Source: Lantana camara (Eukaryota; Streptophyta; Magnoliopsida; Lamiales; Verbenaceae). From it: a DNA stretch of 64,000 nt. A model generated the notes under the pieces. The model was given only the letters and a program-made list of their open reading frames with translations. It searched no databases and had not been told where the DNA came from. The stretch is from NCBI GenBank assembly GCA_037501455.1, contig CM074856.1, forward strand, positions 49,009,001 to 49,073,000. The letters run 5' to 3'. Below are positions 22,433-33,600 of this stretch, one piece after another; the stretch's first letter is position 1, and the number at the start of each line of letters is the position of its first letter. The translations under genes were made by a program, and so were the position numbers.

Positions 22433-24710
22433 TATTGGAAAACACGAAGAAGAAAGCAGCGGAATTTAAAAATTTTTCCCAACAAAAGGACCTTGGACTC
22501 GCAATCGTGTAACCAAATTCGTAGAGATAGAAAACTTACTTTTCTTTTATTCTTTCTTGAAGCATTTCAAGCCACCCAAGAACGCTCTTCTCGCGGTTTG
22601 ACAACCCGTCCCTCGAAAGTCTCTTTCTACTTCAGAATCCATTGTCGGGATAGCAATCCACACCATCCTAGATTCAGATCATGTTAGGGATGTTCTTAAC
22701 AATATAACATAAAGAAAGAAACATGAAACGAGAAAAGCATGATTGAAACTCCCTTCGAAACCCAGTTTTGCGAAAGCAGAAAACTGCCAGTCACAAAACC
22801 CTCGTGAAAAAATTCATCCTTCAGGATATGGACGAACGGTTTTCGCCATCTTCTTTGGTTCGTTTTTTTTATTCGTTTCATGTTGGGTTCAGAATCGTTT
22901 CATCATCCCTTCTGATCGTTTTGCTTGATCCCCACTTTTTGGTAAAGCTCGAATCTTCAAAACTTCTAACTTGAAGCTCTCTAGAGATAGCCCACCAACT
23001 TGGCTACAATCTAACTAGTAAGGATGCTAGTTCTCTAGTTAGTGTTTAGGCTTAACATAGGGTTTTGTTTATCTTGGAGAAAGGATGGTGTTCAACACAT
23101 GAACCAAAAGAATTCTCGATTAGCTCTAAGGGGAGCTCGAGCTCCCCTATTTATAAGCAAGGGAGTGCCGAAATTCCTAGTCCTTAATGGGCTAGGATTT
23201 TGGTCTCTCTCTCCCCTATTACTTGATCATCAAGTAATTTTGACTTTGACTTTGAATTCTAATTCAAATCAACTTTCAAGAGAGCTAAAAATATCCAAAC
23301 TATTTTTGGATAATTTTATACTTTATTTATTTAAAATAAATAACTTATTTTATCTAATTAATTAATTCATAATTAATTAACTAGATTATTTCTCTCCAAA
23401 ATAAGACTTTCTTTTTAATTCAAAATTAAACCAAAGTCTATTAAATAATTAACAAATTAATTATTTAATATATTATTAAACAATCACGTGTGGCACACGT
23501 GTCACAATGACACGTGTCCAATCACGTGACCCACACGTGTGGTTTCACACGTGTGGAACCCTCTAGGCTCGATTAACTCGTTTAATCATTTTAAAGCCTC
23601 AACTCATGTAACCAAGTTGTTGTGTGTGACCCTCTAGGTTCTCAATTCAATTAGCAGTGACCCTAATTAATTAATTCACTAATTAATTAATCAGTCCACA
23701 GATTAAACGACCATAGTCTAGCAACAGGTGTTTAACCCCTAGCTAAATTGGAATGTTTTGATTCGACAGAACCTTTAAGTCATTGATTTATATGAGATAC
23801 AATCCTCCTACTTACTATCTCTCAACCAAGATCTAGGGTAAGGGAATAATTAGAACCCTAATAATCTGGTCTTAAAGCTAAGTGCATTTCATATCCATTT
23901 GATCTCAATCCAAGAAACCCTTTTCTTGATGTCTTGATCTACTGCCTTGGCCAAGGACTCCATATGGCATATGAATGACTTACACAATAAGAGATCACCT
24001 TGTATATGCAAGTGTAGGTCCTTTCTTGATTCTCATTCACTTTCATGAGTCACTTGTGCAGCCCCAGCATAAGCCTTGAATCAGTTGTCTAAGGCGACAC
24101 CCTTTAAAGCTTATACCAAAGACTACAGAATTAACTCATAAAGTGACAAGGAACCTCAAGTCTAAGGATCAATTAATCACATCAATGACTCGTGAGATAT
24201 TTCCTAATCTGGAAGTTTCCATTTCCTGAAATAGAAACTTCCTTTCCCATTTAGGAATCTTCTCACACGGGGCACCTCAGTGAACTTACTTATTGAAGTA
24301 AGCACCCTCATGTATCACGCACGTATCAACTATACACTTTGCACCTCCATGAAACAAGGTGGTCCTTCTTAAGGGCGTGATCCCACAAGCAAGCCTTAGA
24401 GGAGTCAGGTTGACACTCCCACTGTCTGTAGGACTCATCGGCTTGGAGTATTTTACTAATCATGACTTATGTGATATAGGGCTCGTTTCATGAACCATTT
24501 CACCTAAATGGTAGAGTCCTAAAGTCATCAGGATTAGGGGAGTTCTCATACATGCACAGCTAAAGTAAAAGCATACCAAACAAGAGCATATAAAGAAGTG
24601 TTTGCCTATGATATTAATCAATCGTATATTATTCAAAGATTGTCTGTGATACTAGGAAAGTCCCAAAACGGATTATGACTAATCGGCTTTCTAGGGTACT
24701 ATTCCTAACA
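22433..24710 (-). repeat. 3' LTR of the nested copia element
   Basis: 2278 bp. On the plus strand it runs from TATTGGAAAA (the family end is TGTTGG; one base changed) to TATTCCTAACA. It contains six CACGTG boxes (23485-23553), a TATA box at 23147-23156 on the minus strand, and a 20-bp palindrome at 23129-23148. Open frames within (for example 23042-23365) are not genes. Confidence 0.93.
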
Positions 24711-24722
24711 ATCTCCCACTTG
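24711..24722 (-). promoter_or_regulatory. Polypurine tract of the nested copia element
   Basis: CAAGTGGGAGAT on the minus strand directly precedes the LTR (TGTTAGGAATAG). It would prime plus-strand synthesis, and supports the minus orientation. Confidence 0.85.
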
Positions 24723-24779
24723 CCCGTAAAAGCCATTTAGGTACTCTAAGTCCCATCTTCTCAAGATGCACTTTAAGAG

Positions 24780-26160
24780 CCTATTGACTTTGGGCATTTC
24801 CAAAGTGGATCTGCTATATTCTCTGCTGATGTGACCCTCTTGTTTACACATCTCTTAGGAAACTCCTTTTCCTTATAAAGTGATTCGTAATCACGTGTTC
24901 AGTCTCTTGGTGAGGTCTTGGTTCTCTTACTTGAGCAACCATCCATTTTATCATACAATATGATAAAGGAGTTGTTTTCATGCTAGGAACTTCATCTAAC
25001 AAGTTATATGGAGTTTCTTACCCAAACACTTAACTTAGCGTTATATAATACGACTAAGTTCTCAACTACGATAGTCGAGTTTTGCAATGTCCATCCTTGG
25101 AACCCTTTTCCAACACATTGCATTACCATTCTGGTAGAAGTTGTATCCTTTCAATGATTTCATAATCATCTATGTTTGATGAACGGTTACATCAAATATC
25201 CTTCTAACAACAAGATCTTTTGGGCTCTGTAAACTAATACATATCCTCATTTCTGCTCAAGTACTCTGAGGACATTCTTTACAGAAATCTAATGACCTTC
25301 TCTGAGGTCATATTAGATTCGACCCACTACGCTTAATGTTGCGCCATATCAAGTCTAGTACATAACATTTCATACATTATGCACCCTTTCACTTAAAGGG
25401 ATTTTGGACATTCTAACCTTTTAAAGTTATCTTAGGACACATACTCTTCAAAAGAGATGTTCCATTGTCCATACTAAACTCCTTTTAGTATTATGGTTAT
25501 GTACTCGTTTTGTGATAATCCATTTATGCTCTTAGATCTATCTTCTATAGATCTCAATGTTGAGAATTTAGGATAATCACTAAGATCTTTCATGTCAAAT
25601 TGTTTCTTAAACAAGAATTGGTAACTTTCACATTATCCTTGACATTTCTAATGAGAAGGACATCGTCTTCTAAAGAACCAAAATTGACTCTTACATCACT
25701 AACTATCATATGTACACTTTTGAGACTTATTCGACTTCCATCTGTGTCAAACGATTTGACTATCCTATGGAATCGAATTGTCTAACTCCTAGAAGCCTTT
25801 ATCAATCCACAGATTGACTTTAGGGATTTGTATACCTTATGCATACTCCCACTGAATATGAGATTTATAGAAATACCTTATTTCAGTCTCTTTCAATCTC
25901 ATATTGAACAAGATAGTTCTCATTTTCATTTATCATATCTCATAGTCAGAATATGAGGATGTGATAAACACAATCCAAATGGACTTTTGCATTTCAACCG
26001 TCAAGAAGGTTGTAATGCTTTCATTCACTCGAAGCTGCACGAGCTTGATCCTATCAGGTGGATCAACCAAGGTCAAAACTTGGTTCGAGTATATGGAATC
26101 CATATTGGATTTCAAGGCTTGCTTACACTACTCAGATTCCAAATCTGACAGCGTCTCCTC
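24780..26160 (-). pseudogene. Shredded copia pol remnants (RT start and RNase H end)
   Basis: On the minus strand 26160-26050 reads like the start of copia RT (MKSNMDSIYSNQVLTLVDPP), and 24966-24801 like the end of RNase H (REPRPHQ, then a block ending in an ADPL-like motif, about 100 bases before the polypurine tract). Between them only short collinear snatches survive, with many small deletions; the catalytic YVDD box was not found. The whole RT-RNase H span is about 1.3 kb, shorter than a working one. Confidence 0.7.
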
Positions 26161-28159
26161 TTCAAGTAATTCCTTGGCTATCTAGGAACGCGTTCTAAAC
26201 ACGTCTTAAGAGAAGGGTTTCACACGTGTACATGCTCAAAAATTTGGCTAAGTTTTATCAGATGGGCTCGTTTCTTCTATAAGTGGCGTGGATATTTATT
26301 CTCAAATTTCTTTGAGGTCTCCTTGCTTGTCTTTATTTTTCTATAGGAACGATTCCTTAAGAAAGATACATTCCTTGAGACAAACAACCTTTGTCTAAGG
26401 GAATCACAGAAATGATATCCAATATTGTTTGTATAAACTTGAACTCATTTCAAGCCTATCTCCCACTATCCTCTTTACTTAAGAGGATTCCACTAAATTC
26501 TTGGACAAGAATAATTAGGGAATTTAGTGTGCCACATTGCATAGTGCATCTAAAGGACTGATTTTGGAAGGTGCAAAATTCAAAATCTCTAACTGCATAT
26601 TCTGGGAGTTTATTCCTAGAATGATTATAAGTCAGTAAAGTTTGCTATGGAATGGACCATATCCTATAAGGTTTCATTCCCTCATTCGGAAACACTAAGG
26701 TGTTCTCGAATTAGTTTACTGAGAGATAATCCTATTATTTCTAAGATGACTAAGGAATTAGTTGATAAGATATTGGCTATCTCGATCATATCGATTTGCC
26801 TATAACTTATGACTACTTCGGTTCCTAACCTCCTTTTGAAATTCTAAGAATTTCATATAAGTTTCGAATTTGTACTTTAACAATTACATTCATTCATAAT
26901 GATTAAACTGACGATTGTATCTAGTGCTTACATTAAGCATCTTACACTCATCAGCATGGATCAAAATCCACTATAATTTTGGAACGTTCCATGTTTCACC
27001 TAAACAATGTTCCGGGAACGTTTTCCCTTTGAGATAGGATTCACAGGAAGTCAACTCTATAGGTTCATTTTCATAGAATGATCCTAAGGTGTCTGACTTG
27101 CTAATCCTTTTATATCTCAACGTTCCAAAGTAATTCGAAGCTTTGTCATCTCACTTACTTTTGTTATCTCGTTGTATGTTCAGAACATTAGTGCCTTGAG
27201 TCTTTGCACAACGGATTATGCAGAATTGACTCAAGACTAGTAAATTCTATTCCTAGTAGAATTACTAAACGAGGTAACATTTCAGAGTACTCATACTCTT
27301 CGCAGTTCCCTTTCAAAGTCCTTATTTGCTACCATAGAAGCAAACGTCCTATTTGATCTCTAGTGTCTGTTGGGTGCACCCCTTACATGCCCCTCCATTG
27401 GGCTCTTAAGGGTTTCTTCTTCTTTAGGCGTTCAAGCCTTTAACTTAGGGAGTTTAGAAGAAGAATTAACCATCTCAACCTTTTATTCCTTCTTAAGGAT
27501 GCTCTCAACCATTATCAACTAAATGATTAACTATGCTACATTAGCATCATTCTAGTTGAGCATAAAGGGTTTGAATGATGGTGGAAGCAATGTAAGCAAT
27601 CAGTGCATAGAGAACTCTTTTCTCGGTTGATGATCGAGACCATAAGATCTTCAAATAAGATCTTTAGACCTTGTTCGTGTGCACTTGTTTCCTCATTTGG
27701 AATATTGAATAATTCCATAATGTTATACCTTGTAACATTTTTATGAGGTGGTTCAATTGCTCGTAAGTGGTTTGGAAAAAAATCCATTCACCTCAGATTG
27801 CTTCTCTTTTGGCCCGGGTCGAATTTTCACAATTGAAAACTTCGCCCTTTAGAGAACGCATTTCTCTTATTCGGAATCTAAAACGAATTTTAGGGTCCGA
27901 AGCCAATCAGAGTTAGTTAGGACTTAGTCAACTCTTTTGACTTAAGGATGGATACAAATGGGTTTGCATTTCATATTGTAGAGAATCACATAACTACAAC
28001 CTAAATGCTAAGCAGAGAAAATGTGAGCATGCTGAATTATAACGATATACAAAAGATAAGGTCTTTAATCTAATGTAACTCCCACTGTTTTTCAAAGATC
28101 TATAATTCCCAAAGATCTAAGAGGAACTCGTTTCCTAATGGGTACTAAGATCTTAAGCA
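26161..28159. other. Interior of the nested copia element, no recognisable domain
   Basis: This is where integrase, protease and gag would be expected. No integrase HHCC or DDE, no protease DSG and no CCHC knuckle was seen. A minus-strand open frame at 27536-27787 is not recognised. The stretch is AT-rich and probably decayed coding DNA. Confidence 0.5.
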
Positions 28160-28500
28160 TTTTACCTCGAACCCACGACTCCCGGACATTCTAAGTAAAA
28201 TCCTAGGTAGGTACAACTTACCAATTCTAACACCTTTAGAACTCTTAGTAATTGTTTTTGCATCACCTATCTTTCAATATGGACCCACGACTCGTGCGAC
28301 ATCCATATTTACTTAGGCGCTAAGCCAGACCCATCAATCATAAGATCATGATCAAAACTTAGTTCGAACGACCCACGACTCGAGGACATCGCCCTTGCCA
28401 AAATTAACCACGAAATATTGATCATTTAAAATGATCAATTAGGTAACTAAGAACTAATAAGCTCCACTAGCTATCCCACGACTCGCGGACAATAACTAGC
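28160..28500 (-). repeat. Four hairpins with a constant apex and covarying arms
   Basis: The motif CCCACGACTCGCGGACA (plus strand; one base longer in copy 2) occurs at 28172, 28284, 28372 and 28475. Each copy is flanked by arms that pair with each other but differ between copies: 28160-28171 with 28189-28200 (12 positions, 10 Watson-Crick and one G-U in the minus-strand RNA), 28276-28283 with 28302-28309 (8 of 8), a weak stem at copy 3 (3 Watson-Crick pairs near the apex, then G-U pairs), and 28467-28474 with 28492-28499 (7 of 8 plus one G-U). Spacing is 88-112 bases. The array lies about 1.65-2.0 kb downstream of the PBS in the element's RNA. Confidence 0.75.
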
Positions 28501-29639
28501 TTTACTTACTAAACTTAAAACCTATTGATGGAATGCTAGGAATTTAATTCAAAATTTGCATCTCGAATTAAATACCTATTATTCGAAATGAGCTTAATAT
28601 TTAATGGGAATTTTCGAATCAACCGAAGAGTTGTTCGGTTCGACCTCACCAACATATATGTTATCCAATTTAATTAGTCTTGATTAATGCAAGTACAACT
28701 TAAATGCATTTCAAACAAGCACATAAACAGATAACATGTCCTAGCATGATACTAACATGTAATGATCATGGGTTCTACCTATCTTATGCGTGATATGTGG
28801 GAGCCACTCCACAATCACAAGTTCTAACATACATGCCACATAAACAGTTTAAATCACATAAGGGAAAGCGGTAACAAAATACGAGCCCTATCTCTATTAC
28901 ATTTTACAATTGAGATTCCCCTCCCTAACATTTTGAGGGGTCTTCACTTATGGCCTCCTTGTTACTTGAATGTGGTCCATCTTACTCCATGGGTGCATTG
29001 TCTCCAAAATGAAAATAAAACCTCACCACCTATTCTACTCTCAAATTACAATAAAAAGAAAAAGATATAAAGTAATAAGGCTCAATCTTCATATTGGCCT
29101 TAGACAAATACACGGGGCATACCCCGGCCTAAAAAACAGTAATATGGAAAGCCACATAATAAATCACATAACAGTACGCACATAAGTGAGGCTCCGACCT
29201 CAATTGAAAAACGCAACTATAGGGCTCCAACCCCAATTTAAACCATCCATGTGCATAAATTAAAACCATACATAAGTCTAAACCCATGATCACCTAACAT
29301 GCATAAATTGCAAGAATTTAAATTTAACCAATAAATTAAAATTCTCGCTTTAAGTTCTAATAGCTTAAAACACGACTTAGATGCAATTCTTGTTCAAGAG
29401 CCTTTTCAATAAAACCCGAATAACTATAAACCAATAAAATTCCAATTAATTTCTGAAAATTAATAATTTTATTCTTTCAATATTTTCAAAAAACAAAGTT
29501 TGTAATTTTTCCAAAATTTAATTCGCTTAAATTTTCAAAATCCCAATTTAAACAATTATTTCAAAAATAATTTTAATTTAATAAGACAATTTTTTAGAAA
29601 AATTAAATCGGGATTTCAAGGACCGAAAATACGAAAAAC

Positions 29640-29880
29640 ACGAAAACACGAAAAACGGCCTGGAACCCCGGAATGCGAAGCACCGCCGTGCGCGCGCACT
29701 GCGCGCAGCAGCGCTCGCGCGGCTTGGGGGGGATTCCGCCTGGGCGTCCCGCGCGGTTGCGGGACGCCTGTGCGGGCTGGTATAGGCGGCCCCCGCGCGG
29801 TTACGGGAGGTGCTTACGGGGTTAGGGCGTGCTACACATTGGCACGTCCCAATCCCGCGTGTTCGTTTCGCGTTTCGTTT
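29640..29880 (-). other. GC-rich block in the leader of the nested copia element
   Basis: An island of CG-rich sequence (GCGCGCGCACTGCGCGCAGC and several GCGGGACGC / CCCGCGCGG words) stands out in otherwise AT-rich DNA, 260-500 bases downstream of the PBS in element orientation. It has self-complementary words such as CGTCCCGCGCGG facing GCGGGACG. A structured leader is likely; no protein is implied. Confidence 0.6.
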
Positions 29881-30130
29881 TTCGTATCACAGGTTTCTCC
29901 AAAACCCAATTCAATCCAAAATTAAAAATTAAGATTTAAACGAATTTCAACTAAAACAGATTTTCAAAAACAGATTTAAGAAAACAGTTTTCAGAAATTC
30001 AAGAAAAATTACAGTTTCGTATTTCAGGCTTTCTAAAAGAACTCATGAATACCTAATTCGCATCTAAGCCTAAGAATTTCTACCAAATTCAGAATAATTG
30101 AGACGAATCAGAAACACAATTAACGAGGTG

Positions 30131-30142
30131 GCTCTGATACCA
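30131..30142 (-). promoter_or_regulatory. Primer-binding site of the nested copia element
   Basis: TGGTATCAGAGC on the minus strand, complementary to the 3' end of initiator tRNA-Met, lies two bases inside the 5' LTR edge at 30145. Confidence 0.92.
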
Positions 30143-30858
30143 CTTGTTGGAAAACACGAATCAGAAAGCAGTGGAATTTAAAAATTTTTCCCAACAAAAG
30201 GACCTTGGACTCATAATCGTGTAACCAAATTCGTAGAGATAGAAAACTTACTTTTCTTTTATTCTTTCTTGAAGCGTTTCAAGCCACCCAAGAACGCTCT
30301 TCTCGCGGCTTGACAACCCGTCCCTCGAAAGTCTCTTTCTACTTCAGAATCCATTGTCGGGATAGCAATCCACACCATCCTAGATTCAAATCATGTTAGG
30401 GATGTTCTTAACAATATAACATAAAGAAAGAAACATGAAACGAGAAAAACATGATTGAAACTCCCTTCGAAACCCAGTTTTACGAAAGTAGAAAACTGCC
30501 AGTCACAAAACCCTCGTGAAAAAATTCATCCTTCAGGATATGGACGAACGGTTTTCGCCATCTTCTTTGGTTCGTTTTTTTTATTCGTTTCATGTTGGGT
30601 TCAGAATCGTTTCATCATCCCTTCTGATCGTTTTGCTTGATCCCCACTTTTTGGTAAAGCTCGAATCTTCAAAACTTCTAACTTGAAGCTCTCTAGAGAT
30701 AGTCCACCAACTTGGCTACAATCTAACTAGTAAGGATGCTAGTTCTTTAGTTAGTGTTTAGGCTTAACATAGGGTTTTGTTTATCTTGGAGAAAGGATGG
30801 TGTTCAACACATGAACCAAAAGAATTCTCGATTAGCTCTAAGGGGAGCTCGAGCTCCC

Positions 30859-30868
30859 CTATTTATAA
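30859..30868 (-). promoter_or_regulatory. TATA box of the nested copia LTR
   Basis: TTATAAATAG on the minus strand, directly followed by the palindrome AGGGGAGCTCGAGCTCCCCT. The CACGTG cluster lies about 330 bases upstream. The same arrangement is in the other LTR at 23147-23156. Confidence 0.7.
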
Positions 30869-31196
30869 GCAAGGGAGTGCCGAAATTCCTAGTCCTTAAT
30901 GGGCTAGGATTTTGGTCTCTCTCTCCCCTATTACTTGATCATCAAGTAATTTTGACTTTGACTTTGAATTCTAATTCAAATCAACTTTCAAGAGAGCTAA
31001 AAATATCCAAACTATTTTTGGATAATTTTATACTTTATTTATTTAAAATAAATAACTTATTTTATCTAATTAATTAATTCATAATTAATTAACTAGATTA
31101 TTTTTCTCCAAAATAAGACTTTCTTTTTAATTCAAAATTAAACCAAAGTCTATTAAATAATTAACAAATTAATTATTTAATATATTATTAAACAAT

Positions 31197-31265
31197 CACG
31201 TGTGGCACACGTGTCACAATGACACGTGTCCAGTCACGTGACCCACACGTGTGGTTTCACACGTG
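31197..31265. promoter_or_regulatory. Cluster of six CACGTG (G-box/ABRE-type) sites
   Basis: Six CACGTG hexamers at about 11, 15, 12, 11 and 14-base steps, most extended to ACACGTGT or CACGTGTGG. The matching cluster in the other LTR is at 23485-23553. In plants such sites bind bZIP and bHLH factors, including those acting in abscisic-acid and light responses. Placement upstream of the LTR TATA box suits an enhancer. Confidence 0.75.
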
Positions 31266-32425
31266 TGGAACCCTCTAGGCTCGATTAACTCGTTTAATCA
31301 TTTTAAAGCCTCAACTCATGTAACCAAGTTGTTGTGTGTGACCCTCTAGGTTCTCAATTCAATTAGCAGTGACCCTAATTAATTAATTCACTAATTAATT
31401 AATCAGTCCACAGATTAAACGACCATAGTCTAGCAACAGGTGTTTAACCCCTAGCTAAATTGGAATGTTCGGATTCGACAGAACCTTTAAGTCATTGATT
31501 TATATGAGATACAATCCTCCTACTTACTATCTCTCAACCAAGATCTAGGGTAAGGGAATAATTAGAACCCTAATAATCTGGTCTTAAAGCTAAGTGCATT
31601 TCATATCCATTTGATCTCAATCCAAGAAACCCTTTTCTTGATGTCTTGATCTACTGCCTTGGCCAAGGACTCCATATGGCATATGAATGACTTACACAAT
31701 AAGAGATCACCTTGCATATGCAAGTGTAGGTCCTTTCTTGATTCTCATTCACTTTCATGAGTCACTTGTGCAGCCCCAGCATAAGCCTTGAATCAGTTGT
31801 CTAAGGCGACACCCTTTAAAGGTTATACCAAAGACTACAGAGTTAACTCATAAAGTGACAAGGAACCTCAAGTCTAAGGATCAATTAATCACATCAATGA
31901 CTCGTGAGATATTTCCTAATCTGGAAGTTTCCATTTCCTGAATAGAAACTTCCTTTCCCATTTAGGAATCTTCTCACACGGGGCACCTCAGTGAACTTAC
32001 TTATTGAAGTAAGCACCCTCATGTATCACACACGTATCAACTATACACTTTGCACCTCCATGAAACAAGGTGGTCCTTCTTAAGGGCGTGATCCCACAAG
32101 CAAGCCTTAGAGGAGTCAGGTTGACACTCCCACAGTCTGTAGGACTCATCGGCTTGGAGTATTTTACTAATCATGACTTATGTGATATAGGGCTCGTTTC
32201 ATGAACCATTTCACCTAAATGGTAGAGTCCTAAAGTCATCAGGATTAGGGGAGTTCTCATACATGCACAACTAAAGTAAACGCATACCAAACAAGAGCAT
32301 ATAAAGAAGTGTTTGCCTATGATATTAATCAATCGTATATTATTCAAAGATTGTCTGTGATACTAGGAAAGTCCCAAAACGGATTATGACTAATCGACTT
32401 TCTAGGGTACTATTCCTAACACATA

Positions 32426-33600
32426 CATGAGTATTGGGAACGATACCGGAACTTACTTGCAATGTGCCCACATCACAACCTGCCGGAGAATTCCGTTGTC
32501 CACAACTTTTATAGGGGCCTGATGCCTGCTGACAAAAGGCAGTTGGATGCTTCAAGTGGAGGTTCCATTATAATCAAAACACCTGCGGAATTGACGGACA
32601 TGATTAGCAGAATCTCAAGAGTTTCACAAAAATAGTATGCTAAGTACGACATGACGAGACAGGTAAAAGAGGTAAGCTCTTCCCAGTTTGATGAAATCAA
32701 GAATATGTTATCTGTTTTGGTATCTAACATGAATGCAGGAACACCACAAGCGGTAACAATTTGCCAATTATGTGCTAGCCTTTCTCACCCAACCGATGCA
32801 TGCCCGTCCCTACAAGAGGGCACATTAGAAGACGTGAACGCCGCAGGTTTCCATCCACAAAATAACAACCCTTACTCTAACAGGTATAACCTCGGATGGA
32901 AAAACCACCCTAGCCTTAGCTTTGCCCAGAAACCGAAGCCACCCAATTTCTAGAATTTCGTACATAGACCTCCACAATCCCAACAAAACCAACAACCCAA
33001 TCAAACTCTCAACCCCCAAGACATCCGATTCAACAACTTGGAAAATCAAGTCAAGAATTTGAAAACTCAATTGGGACAGATTGCTACGGTTTTGAGCAGG
33101 ATTGAGAATCAAGGGAAATTGCCCTCGCAAACGGAAGATCCCAGGAAGAACACTGCCTCCACCGGTTGACAAACCCAAAGCAAGTCAGAATGAGGCAGAA
33201 TCTGAACAAAAAGCTGACGTAACCGTTAAGCGTGACCACGCCTTAGGCTCCAGTCGAGACAGAGAGTCAGAAATTGTTCAACAGCCTAAGCCACTGGTGA
33301 TCCCATCTCCGTTTCCACAGCGCTTGGCTTAGACGAAGAAACAGAAAGAGGAACAAAGCATTCTTGATACATTCCGAAAGGTTGAAGTCAACATTTCTTT
33401 GTTAGATGCTATTCAACAAATCCCACGCTATGCGAAGTTTCTTAAAGAGCTTTGCACCAACAAACAGAAACTCAAAGGTAATGAAAGGGTAATTGTTGGA
33501 GAAAATGTCTCCACGGTTTTACAAAAGAAATTACCACCGAAATGCAGAGACCAAGGTATGTTTTCAATCCGGGTAAAATAGGTAACCTTGGTATTAAGAA
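32426..33600 (+). pseudogene. Athila gag, C-terminal part
   Basis: The frame interrupted at 22432 resumes with EYWERYRNLLAMCPHH and continues through NFYRGLMPADKRQLDASSGG, an in-frame TAG at 32633, a CCHC zinc knuckle (CQLCASLSHPTDAC) near 32763, another TAG at 32951 and a coiled LENQVKNLKTQLGQIATVLS stretch. A frame change follows near 33150, then a proline-rich part and CTNKQKLKGNERVIVGENVS with QKKLPPKC, the typical link to protease. Gag would bind and package the RNA. Confidence 0.88.

Larger units (their letters stand above)
22433..32421 (-). mobile_element. Ty1-copia-type retrotransposon nested in Athila gag
   Basis: Minus orientation is set by the PBS (30131-30142) beside the right LTR and the polypurine tract CAAGTGGGAGAT (24711-24722) beside the left LTR. 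LTRs are 2278 and 2277 bp and differ at about 25-30 sites by eye (near 98.8 percent identical). Target copies are CCTAC (22428-22432) and CATAC (32422-32426), one mismatch. The 5.4-kb interior has a long structured leader and only shredded pol remnants. It therefore looks like a recent insertion of a non-autonomous derivative. Confidence 0.9.
30145..32421 (-). repeat. 5' LTR of the nested copia element
   Basis: 2277 bp, TGTTGGAAAA to ATTCCTAACA on the plus strand. In element orientation it presents a cluster of six CACGTG boxes (31265-31197), then a TATA box TTATAAATAG (30868-30859) and a 20-bp palindrome (30860-30841) at the expected transcription start, then about 690 bases to the LTR end. 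Confidence 0.93.

Noticed and set aside
23042..23365. 107-codon frame also present at 30754-31077
   Set aside because: Identical because it lies in the two LTRs of one element; it overlaps the LTR TATA box and transcription start region on the other strand.
28160..28500. CRISPR-like array (constant repeats with variable spacers)
   Set aside because: The spacing is irregular (88-112), the repeats are inside a plant LTR element, no cas genes exist, and the flanks pair with each other.
29640..29880. CpG island or host promoter
   Set aside because: It is inside the leader of a retrotransposon, with no host gene next to it.
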